Source: an uncultured Porphyromonadaceae bacterium
GTDB lineage: Bacteria; Bacteroidota; Bacteroidia; Bacteroidales; Muribaculaceae
NCBI GenBank assembly: GCA_947175495.1
Contig: CAMWNB010000020.1
Location: 1-41,257, forward strand
DNA length: 41,257 bases
Direction: 5' to 3'
Both the position numbers and the translations under genes were made by a program. Under the pieces are notes generated by a model, which ran no database searches, was not told where the DNA came from, and saw only the letters and a list, made by a program, of their open reading frames with translations. Positions 31,961 to 39,310 of this stretch are shown here, piece after piece; the stretch's first letter is position 1, and every line of letters starts with the position of its first letter.

Positions 31961-32341
31961 TTAGAGGCTGTCGGGGCGGGGGAAGAGGCGCTGGTACATG
32001 CGGCGGAAGTTGCGGTCGGTGGCGCAGCGTTCCTCGGCGCCTTCGGCGAAGTTGTCGCCGTAGATGCCGCGTATGAGCGACGGCAGATATGCGTGCTCGC
32101 GGTCTTTGTCGATGGTGGCTGCCACGAGTTTTTCGACGGCGGCGGCGTAGCGCTCGCTGTCGATGGCGTGCAGATAGCGTGCGGCACTGGCCAGGAACTG
32201 GCCCGTGCGGTCCACGTTGGTCATGTTGTCGATTATGGCGTCGAGATCGTCGAAGCAGGTTTCGATGTTGTTGGCCAGATACTCGTAGGTGGCAAGCCCG
32301 TCGGCATCCTGTTTGAGCATTTTTATGTCTTGTTCGGTCAT
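31961..32341 (-). CDS. Conserved-looking helical protein of unknown function
   Basis: 126 residues, not recognised. It is predicted nearly all helical, acidic and soluble, without signal or membrane segment: patterns such as YEYLANNIETCFDDLDAIIDNM, GQFLASAARYLHAIDSERY and a basic C-terminal RNFRRMYQRLFPRP. It is the first gene of the seven-gene operon, with a promoter at 32362-32391 and the cyclophilin start 13 bp after its stop. Codon use matches the neighbours. Context suggests a housekeeping cytoplasmic protein, but nothing more can be said. Confidence 0.72.
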   Translation of the reverse strand: MTEQDIKMLKQDADGLATYEYLANNIETCFDDLDAIIDNMTNVDRTGQFLASAARYLHAIDSERYAAAVEKLVAATIDKDREHAYLPSLIRGIYGDNFAEGAEERCATDRNFRRMYQRLFPRPDSL

Positions 32342-32361
32342 AATGCAGAAGTATTGGTATG

Positions 32362-32391
32362 CAAAAATACAAAAAAACTCCGAACTGACAA
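32362..32391 (-). promoter_or_regulatory. Promoter of the seven-gene operon
   Basis: TATTTTTG (32369 down to 32362) and TTG (32391-32389) with a 19-bp spacer, 20 bp before the ATG of the 126-residue protein. Confidence 0.65.
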
Positions 32392-32420
32392 TATTTTGCG
32401 GGTCAGCTGCTGTGGCGGCC

Positions 32421-33047
32421 TCAGCCGAGACGCAGACGGACGTAGGATATAATGAAGTCGGCGAGGCGCTCCATCGGCATCAGCGACGAGTCCACGGTGA
32501 GGTCGTAGCTCGATGCGTCGCCCCAGGTCTTGTCCGTGTAGAAGTTGTAGAACGACGAGCGCAGCTTGTTGGCGCGCCGCGCCAGCGCGCGGGCCTCGTC
32601 GGGGCTCAGTGCGTCGTGGCGCTCGATGATGCGGCTGATGCAGTCGCGCTCGGGTGCGTGCACGAAGATGTTGATGACGCCGGGCACGTCGCGCAGCACA
32701 TAGTCGGCCGTGCGGCCCACTATCACGCAGCTCTCGCGTGCGGCGAGCTCGCGGATGAAGTCGCACTGTGCCTTGTAGATGCTGTCGGAACTGATGCTGG
32801 TGGGGTCGGAGTACCATGCCATGGGGTTGTAGCCGTGGGCGAAAGAAAACACTCCCGAGATGAAGCGTGGCATGCGCTCGTCGTTGCGCTCGAAGTATTC
32901 CGGCGCCACTCCGCTCTGGCGAGCCGCCTCAAGCAGCAGGCGCTTGTCGTAGAAGGATATGCCGAGGCGATCGGCGATAAGGCGACCGAGCACGCGTCCT
33001 CCGCTGCCGAATGTGCGCCCCACGGTGATTGTGAATTTCTTGTCCAT
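32421..33047 (-). CDS. Cytidylate kinase-like family protein
   Basis: 208 residues from the ATG at 33047 (MDKKFTITVGR); an upstream in-frame ATG at 33074 overlaps the -7 promoter element and is rejected. The glycine-rich loop GRTFGSGGR (10-18) and LADRLGISFYDKRLL-type segment match the cytidylate-kinase-like family common in Bacteroidetes and Firmicutes. ARESCVIVGRTADYVLRD and NIFVHAPERDCISRI are further conserved blocks. It is probably a P-loop nucleotide or small-molecule kinase; the true substrate of this family is not established. Monocistronic, with a strong promoter. Confidence 0.9.
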   Translation of the reverse strand: MDKKFTITVGRTFGSGGRVLGRLIADRLGISFYDKRLLLEAARQSGVAPEYFERNDERMPRFISGVFSFAHGYNPMAWYSDPTSISSDSIYKAQCDFIRELAARESCVIVGRTADYVLRDVPGVINIFVHAPERDCISRIIERHDALSPDEARALARRANKLRSSFYNFYTDKTWGDASSYDLTVDSSLMPMERLADFIISYVRLRLG

Positions 33048-33071
33048 GGCGTTGGTTTTTCGGTGATATGG

Positions 33072-33102
33072 CAAAGGTAATAAACACGCGCGACATTTCC
33101 AA
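33072..33102 (-). promoter_or_regulatory. Promoter of the cytidylate kinase-like gene
   Basis: TACCTTTG (33079 down to 33072) and TTG (33102-33100) with a 20-bp spacer, 24 bp before the ATG at 33047. It lies close to the stop codon of the thioesterase gene (33112). Confidence 0.7.
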
Positions 33103-33111
33103 ATCGCGGCG

Positions 33112-33867
33112 TCAGTCCATGTCGCGTCGCAGCTGCCAGAAGATGCGGAATGCCGCCGCGCGCGAGCCGTCGCTGCCTGCTATTTCGCACTCGGCGGTGT
33201 GTCCGTCGGGAGCCGTGGCCACGCGCAGCTCGGCGGGGTCGCCGTAGCGCAGCTCGCGGTTGAAGGCCATGTCGAGGCGCCGCACGGCGTAGCGGTCGTG
33301 GTGGTGCAGGGGCCAGTGGTTGAGCACATGGGCTATGTAGCGCACGGTGTTGACGTGGCGGTTGAAGTCGATGTCGGAGTAGCCGAAGTGCAGCGGCTCG
33401 CGTTCGGCGTTGGCAGGCAGCGCGCCCATCCTGCGCACCGGTTCCACGGGGCAGTCGCGGTCGAGGCAGGGGATGGCGTCGCGCTCGAATTCGGAGAGGT
33501 CGGCCATCGTGCGGCGGCGCATGTCTATGGCCACCCATGTGGAGCGGCCGCGGGCTATCACGTTGCCGCCTCCGTCGAGCACCTCAAAGCCGCGCTCGCA
33601 GAAGTGGCGGTTGTACGATTCTATCCAGGTGTTGAGCGCGTAGTCCTCGTTGATGGCGGGGAAGCGGTCCACTGCGAGGCTCATGCGGCTGAGCACCCAG
33701 CCGATGCCTGCCGTCTTGAGCTGTTCGTAGCCCACTTCAAGGCTGTTGGCATGGCGCGTGGCTATCTCGATGATGCGCTCCACCATGAGCGTTACGGGCA
33801 TGAGCGAGTGGGCGTCGCTTTCGCCGGCAGTGAGGTTGTAGTGGCTGTTGAAGAGGGCTTGGTGCAT
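33112..33867 (-). CDS. Acyl-ACP thioesterase
   Basis: 251 residues, two tandem hot-dog domains as in plant FatA/FatB and bacterial homologues. The N-terminal half shows LEVGYEQLKTAGIGWVLSRMSLAVDRFP and the middle FEVLDGGGNVIARGRSTWVAIDM. The second half has FGYSDIDFNRHVNTVRYIAHVLN (about 160-180), carrying the catalytic-type Asn and His. The enzyme hydrolyses acyl-ACP to free fatty acid in the cytoplasm. It has no close promoter signal in the AT-rich 28 bp before the SurA-like terminator, so promoter location is uncertain. Confidence 0.93.
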   Translation of the reverse strand: MHQALFNSHYNLTAGESDAHSLMPVTLMVERIIEIATRHANSLEVGYEQLKTAGIGWVLSRMSLAVDRFPAINEDYALNTWIESYNRHFCERGFEVLDGGGNVIARGRSTWVAIDMRRRTMADLSEFERDAIPCLDRDCPVEPVRRMGALPANAEREPLHFGYSDIDFNRHVNTVRYIAHVLNHWPLHHHDRYAVRRLDMAFNRELRYGDPAELRVATAPDGHTAECEIAGSDGSRAAAFRIFWQLRRDMD

Positions 33868-33934
33868 AATGTGTGAATCCTTTATTTAATTTAAAAACGC
33901 AGAACGGCCCGAATTGTTGTCGCGTTAAGGTATG

Positions 33935-33971
33935 AAAAAAAAGCGGCGGGGCCGGGAGGCTCCGTCGCTTT
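33935..33971 (-). terminator. Terminator of the SurA/PpiD-like gene
   Basis: A stem with two mismatches (33941-33953 region with 33959-33971) is followed on the minus strand by a run of eight T (33942-33935). It starts 24 bp after the stop codon at 33996. Confidence 0.8.
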
Positions 33972-33995
33972 CAAAATTGTTATGGCTTGAGTTGC

Positions 33996-36089
33996 TTAGT
34001 CCTGCACTGCGCTCTGCACGAAGTTGAGCGAGTAGTTCTTCACCTTGTTCTTGCCCAGCAGCAGCTGGATGGGGGTGAAGTGGTTGATGCCGAGGCTCTG
34101 GTTGAAGCGGGCGGCATATTCGTCGAAGTTGTAGGGGCGGCCTTCGGTCTTGGTGTCGAGCACTTCGAACACTACCACGGCGTTGTTGCCTGCCACGGGG
34201 CCGGTCACGGCACCCTTCTGGGCGTTGGCCACGGCGCCCTGGATGGCGCTCTCGTTGAAGCCGATGCCGGGCAGCATGGCCTGGCTGAAGACTACGTTGA
34301 TGGTGTCGACCTTCGACTCCATGGCGGCTGCATAGCCGGCCACGTTGTTGGCCTTGCCGGCGTACTTGGCTGCAAGAGCCTCGCCGCGCTTCTTGCCGAG
34401 GGCCTGCTGGCGCAGCTGGTCGTTGATGGCGGGAGCGGTGGCGGGCAGGTAGTCGCCGTCGTAGATGTCCTTCACGGCCACGGCCATGATGTAGGTCTGC
34501 TTGTTGTCCTGGAACGAGGGCGAAACCTGGCCCTTGCGGGCCTCCATGGCCCACTTCACGGCGCCGCGGCTGTCGCGTGCGTTGCCTACGCCGGCAGTCG
34601 ATGCGCTCACCATGGCGGGAATGGCGTTGTAGCCGTTCTCGGCGGCGTGGGCGCTGAAGTCGTCAGCCGACGAGTTGGCGGCCAGGAAGGTGTTGAGGTC
34701 GGTCGAGAGCTGCGCGAGCGTCTCGTTGGAGGGGTCGATGGTGTACTCGATCACGGCCAGGTCGTAGAAGGCCACGGGAGCATGGCGGCGCTCCACGCGG
34801 TAGATGCCTGCTGCCTGCTGGCCCTGGATGGAGTCGGTGTAGGCGAATGCCTCGCCCACGGTGGCGTTGGTCAACTTCTCGGCGAGGGCTTCGGGGAAGC
34901 CGCCGCCCAGCGATGTCCATGTGCTGTCGATGCCCTGCATGGTGCGGCCGTCGCTGAGCGATGCCATGGTGGCGCCGCCGCGCACTGCGGTGAGGGCGCT
35001 GTCAAGCATCTCGGGGCTCTGGGCCATGAGGTACGACACCTGGATGGAGTCGATGTTGTTTTTCTTGCCGATGAGCTTGGCCAGCGTGTAGCTGTCGTTG
35101 ACATGGCTGAGGATTACGGCCGAGCCGACGCTTGCCGTGTCGGCGAAGGCCTTGAGGGCGCGGTTGGTGATCTGCGATGCGGGAGCCTCCATGCGGTTCA
35201 CCAGGAAGCGTGTGCTGGCGCTCACGCCGTCGGTGCCGGGCTGCGAGTTGAGGGCCATGAGGGCGTCCTCCACTTCTTTCTGGCCTGCGAGGCGGTCGGC
35301 CTGCGAAGGCTCGATGCTCACGAGGATGTACTCCACGGCGCGGGTTTCGTCGTTGAGGCGGTAGGCCTCCTTGTTTTCCTGCCACACGGCCTGCACGTCG
35401 GCGTCGGTCACGTCCACGTCCGATGCCGCGCTGAGGTTCTTGGACGTGTAGGCGATGCTGCGGGCTTCGGCGCCGTCGTTGTAGACGGACTGCGCGTCAA
35501 GCTTGTTGGCGGTGAAGAGGCCGGCCACGAGGCGGTTGAACTTTTCGTTCTTCATGGCGGCTTCCACGTCGGCCTCGGTAGCGGCCCATGCGGTCTTTAT
35601 CTGGTTGCCGATCTCGGGAGTGAGACCGTATTTGGCGGGGTTCGTCATGGCGTCGTACACGGCCGAGCCCGAGGGGGCGGGCAGGCCGAGCTGCTGCGAG
35701 AGGCCCGAGATGAAGCGTGCGGCGGCGGGGTGGGGCATGTCGCCGGTCATTGCGGCGGTGAGCTCTGCGTCGGTCACGGTGATGCCGAGGCGGTCGTACT
35801 CCTTGTTGAGGAGCTGCTCCACGAGGAGTTCCTGGATTACGTTCTGGCTCATGACGTCGTTGTCGAACTGACGGCCCTGGGCCTGGTACTGCTCGCTGAG
35901 CTGCGAGAGACGTGCCTGGTAGGCGTGGTAGTCTACTTTGGCGCCGGCGGCTTCAGCCACAGTTGTGCCCGAGCCGAAGTATGTGCGGCCGGAGGTGAGG
36001 AAGTCGCCGAGGATGAATGCAAGCAGCGCCACGATGATGATGACGAAGAGCAGCACCGACTTGCTTCGGATTTTTTCTAAGGTTGCCAT
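33996..36089 (-). CDS. SurA/PpiD-type membrane-anchored peptidyl-prolyl isomerase
   Basis: 697 residues. A short basic N-terminus and one membrane segment (about 10-30, VLLFVIIIVALLAFILGDFL) anchor it to the inner membrane, facing the periplasm. A SurA N-terminal-like helical domain covers about 35-230 (YQARLSQLSEQYQAQGRQFDNDVMSQNVIQEL, split by Gln-rich turns). Parvulin-like domains occupy about 340-480 and part of the C-terminal third, in a degenerate form. It resembles the large peptidyl-prolyl isomerases of Bacteroides that combine PpiD topology with a SurA chaperone domain and help outer-membrane proteins fold. Its promoter (36134-36164) and terminator make it monocistronic. Confidence 0.92.
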   Translation of the reverse strand: MATLEKIRSKSVLLFVIIIVALLAFILGDFLTSGRTYFGSGTTVAEAAGAKVDYHAYQARLSQLSEQYQAQGRQFDNDVMSQNVIQELLVEQLLNKEYDRLGITVTDAELTAAMTGDMPHPAAARFISGLSQQLGLPAPSGSAVYDAMTNPAKYGLTPEIGNQIKTAWAATEADVEAAMKNEKFNRLVAGLFTANKLDAQSVYNDGAEARSIAYTSKNLSAASDVDVTDADVQAVWQENKEAYRLNDETRAVEYILVSIEPSQADRLAGQKEVEDALMALNSQPGTDGVSASTRFLVNRMEAPASQITNRALKAFADTASVGSAVILSHVNDSYTLAKLIGKKNNIDSIQVSYLMAQSPEMLDSALTAVRGGATMASLSDGRTMQGIDSTWTSLGGGFPEALAEKLTNATVGEAFAYTDSIQGQQAAGIYRVERRHAPVAFYDLAVIEYTIDPSNETLAQLSTDLNTFLAANSSADDFSAHAAENGYNAIPAMVSASTAGVGNARDSRGAVKWAMEARKGQVSPSFQDNKQTYIMAVAVKDIYDGDYLPATAPAINDQLRQQALGKKRGEALAAKYAGKANNVAGYAAAMESKVDTINVVFSQAMLPGIGFNESAIQGAVANAQKGAVTGPVAGNNAVVVFEVLDTKTEGRPYNFDEYAARFNQSLGINHFTPIQLLLGKNKVKNYSLNFVQSAVQD

Positions 36090-36133
36090 TTGATGATATG
36101 AGTGGTTTTATTTGTTTTTTCGATACAAGCGCA

Positions 36134-36164
36134 CAAAGATAATCAAAATCTGCAAACTATGCAA
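36134..36164 (-). promoter_or_regulatory. Promoter of the SurA/PpiD-like gene
   Basis: TATCTTTG (36141 down to 36134) and TTG (36164-36162) with a 20-bp spacer. The -33 TTG overlaps the T run of the upstream terminator, so the two transcription units abut. Confidence 0.75.
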
Positions 36165-36191
36165 AAAATGCGGGCGGGCGTCCGCATTTTT
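36163..36191 (-). terminator. Terminator of the cysteine-rich lipoprotein trio
   Basis: Perfect 10-bp stem aaaaatgcgg/ccgcattttt (36164-36173 with 36182-36191, 8-nt loop) followed on the minus strand by TTTTTT. It is 27 bp after the thioredoxin-fold gene. Confidence 0.8.
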
Positions 36192-36218
36192 GGTGATTTC
36201 GCAGGGTTTCCGCCCTTT

Positions 36219-36794
36219 TCAAAGGCCCTGCAGATAGTTGTCGGTCCGCTCATAATCGCCGTAGCGGCATGTGAAATGCCCCGTCACTTTGCCATCGGAG
36301 TTTACCTTGAACAATACGGGAGTGCCGGCGTCTTCAAAGTCTATCGGAAGTGCGTCGCACGAATAGAGCGAGAACTGAGGTCCGAAATCGGGGGCCATGA
36401 CGTAGAGGTCGCGCAGCTGCGCGTTTTTGAGAAGTACTGCAATCCTTCGGTCGGGATGAGACCGGGCGAATCGCTGCAGGGAAGCCATAAGGGCATTTAC
36501 GCACGGGCGGCAGGCGGATGTGGAGAAACGTGCCACTAAAATGCTGTCGCCTGATATGGCCGCCAGTCCCACCGGCTCGCCTTTATAATTGAGTATTTTG
36601 ACGGAGTCGTTCAGAGGCGCGCCTTCAAATTCGGCGCTGATTTCCGCCTCCATGTCGATGTCGGCGGCTGTTGCCGGCGCGGATTCTATGTCAGATTGTG
36701 GGTCTGTTGTGTGCTTTCCCATAATCTCCGACACCTGGAATCCCAGACAGAAGAGCAGCGCGCCGGCTATGACGAGCAGAATTGTCCTTTTCAT
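36219..36794 (-). CDS. Thioredoxin-fold protein with CRPC motif, membrane-anchored
   Basis: 191 residues. An N-terminal hydrophobic segment (3-21) acts as an anchor or uncleaved signal. After an acidic linker, the thioredoxin-like domain (about 65-191) contains ARFSTSACRPCVNALMASL with the redox pair Cys95/Cys98, and the cis-Pro region AGTPVLFKVNSDG. It is predicted to work in the periplasm as a thiol-disulfide or redox-sensing protein. It overlaps the propeller lipoprotein stop by ATGA and is the last member of the trio. Similar small thioredoxin-fold proteins accompany beta-propeller lipoproteins of this type in Bacteroides. Confidence 0.83.
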   Translation of the reverse strand: MKRTILLVIAGALLFCLGFQVSEIMGKHTTDPQSDIESAPATAADIDMEAEISAEFEGAPLNDSVKILNYKGEPVGLAAISGDSILVARFSTSACRPCVNALMASLQRFARSHPDRRIAVLLKNAQLRDLYVMAPDFGPQFSLYSCDALPIDFEDAGTPVLFKVNSDGKVTGHFTCRYGDYERTDNYLQGL

Positions 36795-37894
36795 TGCATT
36801 TCGCTTTTGTGGAAGGAATAGACGGCAGGGTTGGCCTCGATGTCGGCGTTGTCGCGCATCTCAAGGCGCAGGCTGTCGGCGTCCAGAAGGAAAAAAGTGG
36901 TTTGAGTGTATCGCCCGTCGGGAGATGTGAAACTGCGCACGGTGCAACTGTCGGTGCCGGTGTCGTACCGCACGATGTAGTTCCGGCGGTCGTTTCCGGC
37001 AAGGCAGAAATACAGGTTGTCGCCGTCGGGCTGCAGATAGCGGATGAGCGAGACGTATTGCCGGCCCGGATCTTTGGTGAAGAAAGCCGACATTCTTTCC
37101 TGCAGATTTCCGAGGGCCTGCAGCTGTGGCGGGAATGCGTGGTGGCCGGCGTCGAGAACGTAGAGCGGACGCACGCCGCTGTCGTCGGCTGCGAAAATCG
37201 TGTCGCGCAGCGGCTCCCAGATGAGCAGGCGGCAGCGAGCGGTGTCGAGGCACGCGCCGTCCATCAGGTAAGCGCTTTCTTTCACGTCGCGGCCGTCAAT
37301 CGGGGCACGATAAGAATAATCGCGGTTGTAGGCCGACACGAGAGGATTGCGTGCGGTGCTTCCGCCGGTCGAGCCGTTGATGGAGAGCACGTCGCCGTCG
37401 GCCATGGTGAAATATTTTCTTATGGGCTGATTCTTTCGAAACTGCGTGCGGGCGAAGGGCCGGCGCTTCTCTATGAATGTGCCGTCGGCGAGATAGACAC
37501 CAAGCGTTTTGGCGTTAGAATCGAACACGAAAATGGTGTCGCCGCGGCTCCATACGTCGGAGATGTCGGAAAAGTCGGCCTCGCCGGAGCCGTATCGGGC
37601 TATGTCGCAGATGTAGGCGCCCGTGCGGCGGTCGAAGGCGCGCAGCTTGTTGCGAGAGGCGACTACATAGCTGCTCCCCGTGGGAAGCAGATGATCAATG
37701 CCGAACAGCAGCGACTGCGCGGAGGCTTCAAGACTGACGAGGCGGGCGGAGTCTACGACGCCTGCCTTGCATCGGTCAATGTCGACGCGCAGGCTGCGCG
37801 GCGGCTCGGGGCGCGTGTCGGCGCCGCAGGAAAGCAATGTGATGAGCAGCGGCAGCAGTAATAGGGCTGCCGAAAGAGACGGGCGTAGCTTCAT
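36791..37894 (-). CDS. Six-bladed beta-propeller (BF3164-like) lipoprotein
   Basis: 367 residues from the ATG at 37894, which begins a lipoprotein signal (lipobox LLSC, Cys23); 49 in-frame upstream codons are shadow. The body has repeating propeller strands: LFGIDHLLPTGSSYVVASRNKLRAFDRRTG, GDTIFVFDSNAKTLGVYLADG and CLDTARCRLLIWEPLRDTIF, typical of the 6-bladed BF3164 group. Ligand or partner is unknown. It overlaps the cysteine-rich lipoprotein upstream and the thioredoxin-fold gene downstream by 4 bp each (ATGA), a sign of a fixed stoichiometric set. Confidence 0.85.
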   Translation of the reverse strand: MKLRPSLSAALLLLPLLITLLSCGADTRPEPPRSLRVDIDRCKAGVVDSARLVSLEASAQSLLFGIDHLLPTGSSYVVASRNKLRAFDRRTGAYICDIARYGSGEADFSDISDVWSRGDTIFVFDSNAKTLGVYLADGTFIEKRRPFARTQFRKNQPIRKYFTMADGDVLSINGSTGGSTARNPLVSAYNRDYSYRAPIDGRDVKESAYLMDGACLDTARCRLLIWEPLRDTIFAADDSGVRPLYVLDAGHHAFPPQLQALGNLQERMSAFFTKDPGRQYVSLIRYLQPDGDNLYFCLAGNDRRNYIVRYDTGTDSCTVRSFTSPDGRYTQTTFFLLDADSLRLEMRDNADIEANPAVYSFHKSEMQ

Positions 37895-38157
37895 GATTCG
37901 GGAATGCATATGCACCTGAGGCCGCAGCAGGCGTAGTAGCCGTCGTCGCATGTGACGGAGCAGCCGATGGTTGTCTCGCCGTTTATGTCGATTCCGGCAG
38001 GCACTTCGCAGGTGCTTGTGCCGGGGCCTCCGCTGTAGCATTGCGCGGTGGCTGTGGTTTCCGTTGTCGCCTTCTCCGCTTCGGAGTCCGTCTTGCAGGA
38101 TGAGATGAGGAAGAGGGCGAGATTGGCTATAAAAAGCAGAGAAATGAATTGTTTCAT
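37891..38157 (-). CDS. Small cysteine-rich lipoprotein, NVEALA-like in context
   Basis: 88 residues from the ATG at 38157 (MKQFISLLFIAN). A lipoprotein signal ends in SSC (Cys21). The mature chain is a Thr/Ala/Glu-rich spacer and then a compact domain with eight cysteines (CYSGG, STCEV, IGCSVTCDDG, ACCG, LRCIC), which could make four disulfides. Small Cys-containing peptides next to BF3164 propellers and thiol proteins occur in Bacteroides (NVEALA group), but the NVEALA sequence itself is not present, so this is a contextual resemblance. It overlaps the propeller gene by ATGA. Function unknown; a surface signal, toxin or ligand is possible. Confidence 0.75.
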   Translation of the reverse strand: MKQFISLLFIANLALFLISSCKTDSEAEKATTETTATAQCYSGGPGTSTCEVPAGIDINGETTIGCSVTCDDGYYACCGLRCICIPES

Positions 38158-38305
38158 CGTTCTATTGTTGCGCAACATTAATTGATATAAAGAATAACAA
38201 TCTAAATGCGAGATCGTTTTCGGCGATAGTCGGCGATTCTGTCGTCGGTGGCATTTTTGTTGTGCTCAAATTGAGAAGACGGGCGATCCGTGGTTATGTA
38301 ATAGA

Positions 38306-38338
38306 CAAAAAACGGGCAGACGCCGCGCGTCTGCCCGT
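38306..38338 (-). terminator. Terminator of the unknown 234-residue secreted protein
   Basis: Perfect 12-bp stem (38312-38323 with 38327-38338, 3-nt loop) followed on the minus strand by six T. The region 38158-38305 holds the leader of the trio operon, AT-rich, without a clear promoter. Confidence 0.88.
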
Positions 38339-38362
38339 GGAATGAAGCGGAGATGTCCGGAA

Positions 38363-39067
38363 TCAGTCGAGACTGTCGGTGAAGCGCTTTTTGTCGGCCT
38401 TACGCGCGGCTTTGGCCTGCTTGGGGTCGAGCGTGGCCACATCGGTGATGTCAATTGTGATGCTCACATGGCACTCTGTGGAATTTGCGTCAAACAGCCG
38501 GCGGAAATTGGCTCCGGTCGCGGTGATGTCCAGGTTCTGCCCTATGGCGCGCAGCGAGTCTGTGGAGACCGTGGCTTCATGGGTCGGCGCGTATGCACAA
38601 GTGATGGTCCATGTCTTTATTTTGGAAGCGCTTCCGGTCATGCGCATAAGTTTCTCATCGTCGGAATTGACGCGGGCGGCAACGTCGTATGACAGTATTA
38701 GCTCCGTTTCCGTATCCGACAGCACGCTGTCGGCATTGGCTGTGTTTAATGGTGTGGGCCAAAAACCGTTGAGCGCTTTTATTGCCAATGTTTCTTTGTC
38801 TATGGTTTTTCCTTGAAACGTGCCGCTTACGCTGTCGGCATATATCTTATAATCGACCTTGCCGTCGCCGTCCACATAATACACTACCGTGCCGGAAGCT
38901 GTGGCGTCAAGGCCTCCGGTAGTGTTGGCACATTCATAAACTGCATGGTATGTGCCTTCGATTCGTGTCGCGGGTCCGGCTGCCTTTGCCACGAGACATG
39001 CCGCGGCCAAAACCGTCAATGCCAAAAATTTCTTTGCAACAGAAAGCCGGGTGTGTTTGATTTGCAT
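38363..39067 (-). CDS. Secreted or lipid-anchored protein of unknown function
   Basis: 234 residues from the ATG at 39067 (MQIKHTRLSVAKKFLALTV); 50 in-frame upstream codons run through the promoter. The signal could end at AKA-A or be a lipoprotein site at AAAC. Beta-rich mature part with several Thr/Asp strands (TASGTVVYYVDGDGKVDYKIY) and a highly charged C-terminus (DPKQAKAARKADKKRF). No family recognised. Strong promoter at 39091-39122 and terminator make it monocistronic; codon use resembles the neighbours. Confidence 0.75.
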   Translation of the reverse strand: MQIKHTRLSVAKKFLALTVLAAACLVAKAAGPATRIEGTYHAVYECANTTGGLDATASGTVVYYVDGDGKVDYKIYADSVSGTFQGKTIDKETLAIKALNGFWPTPLNTANADSVLSDTETELILSYDVAARVNSDDEKLMRMTGSASKIKTWTITCAYAPTHEATVSTDSLRAIGQNLDITATGANFRRLFDANSTECHVSITIDITDVATLDPKQAKAARKADKKRFTDSLD

Positions 39068-39090
39068 AATACTTGATTGATGTTGGTGTG

Positions 39091-39122
39091 CAAATTTATA
39101 TATAATCTTTTGACCGGGCAAC
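39091..39122 (-). promoter_or_regulatory. Promoter of the unknown secreted protein gene
   Basis: TAAATTTG (39098 down to 39091) and GTTG (39122-39119) with a 20-bp spacer, 24 bp before the ATG. Confidence 0.65.
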
Positions 39123-39242
39123 TTTTTGTTTGTTTTTTTGACAAATACGTTGGATAAGTTGACGAAATCGCGAGTTTGTGTGTTTTTTGCTGATATATGT
39201 GGTCGGAGCGGAGTCATAGGGCAAATCTATCGTTCCGGGGCA

Positions 39243-39290
39243 CAAAAAAAAGCAATTGCTATGTTTGCTGAGGAAATGCAAACATAGCAA
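39243..39290 (-). terminator. metK terminator
   Basis: Perfect 13-bp inverted repeat (39256-39268 with 39278-39290, 9-nt loop). On the minus strand it is followed by a T run (39250-39243). It ends 20 bp after the metK stop. The interval up to 39123 is AT-rich and shows nothing else. Confidence 0.85.
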
Positions 39291-39310
39291 CTGCCGTTAT
39301 GTTTCCGGAA

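Noticed and set aside
31948-32187. 80-residue N-terminal extension of the cyclophilin
   Set aside because: It is Pro/Ser/Thr-rich shadow coding within the 126-residue gene; the lipoprotein signal begins at 31947.
33987-36080. Long plus-strand open frame opposite the SurA/PpiD-like gene
   Set aside because: Composition artefact; no start context and no recognisable protein features.
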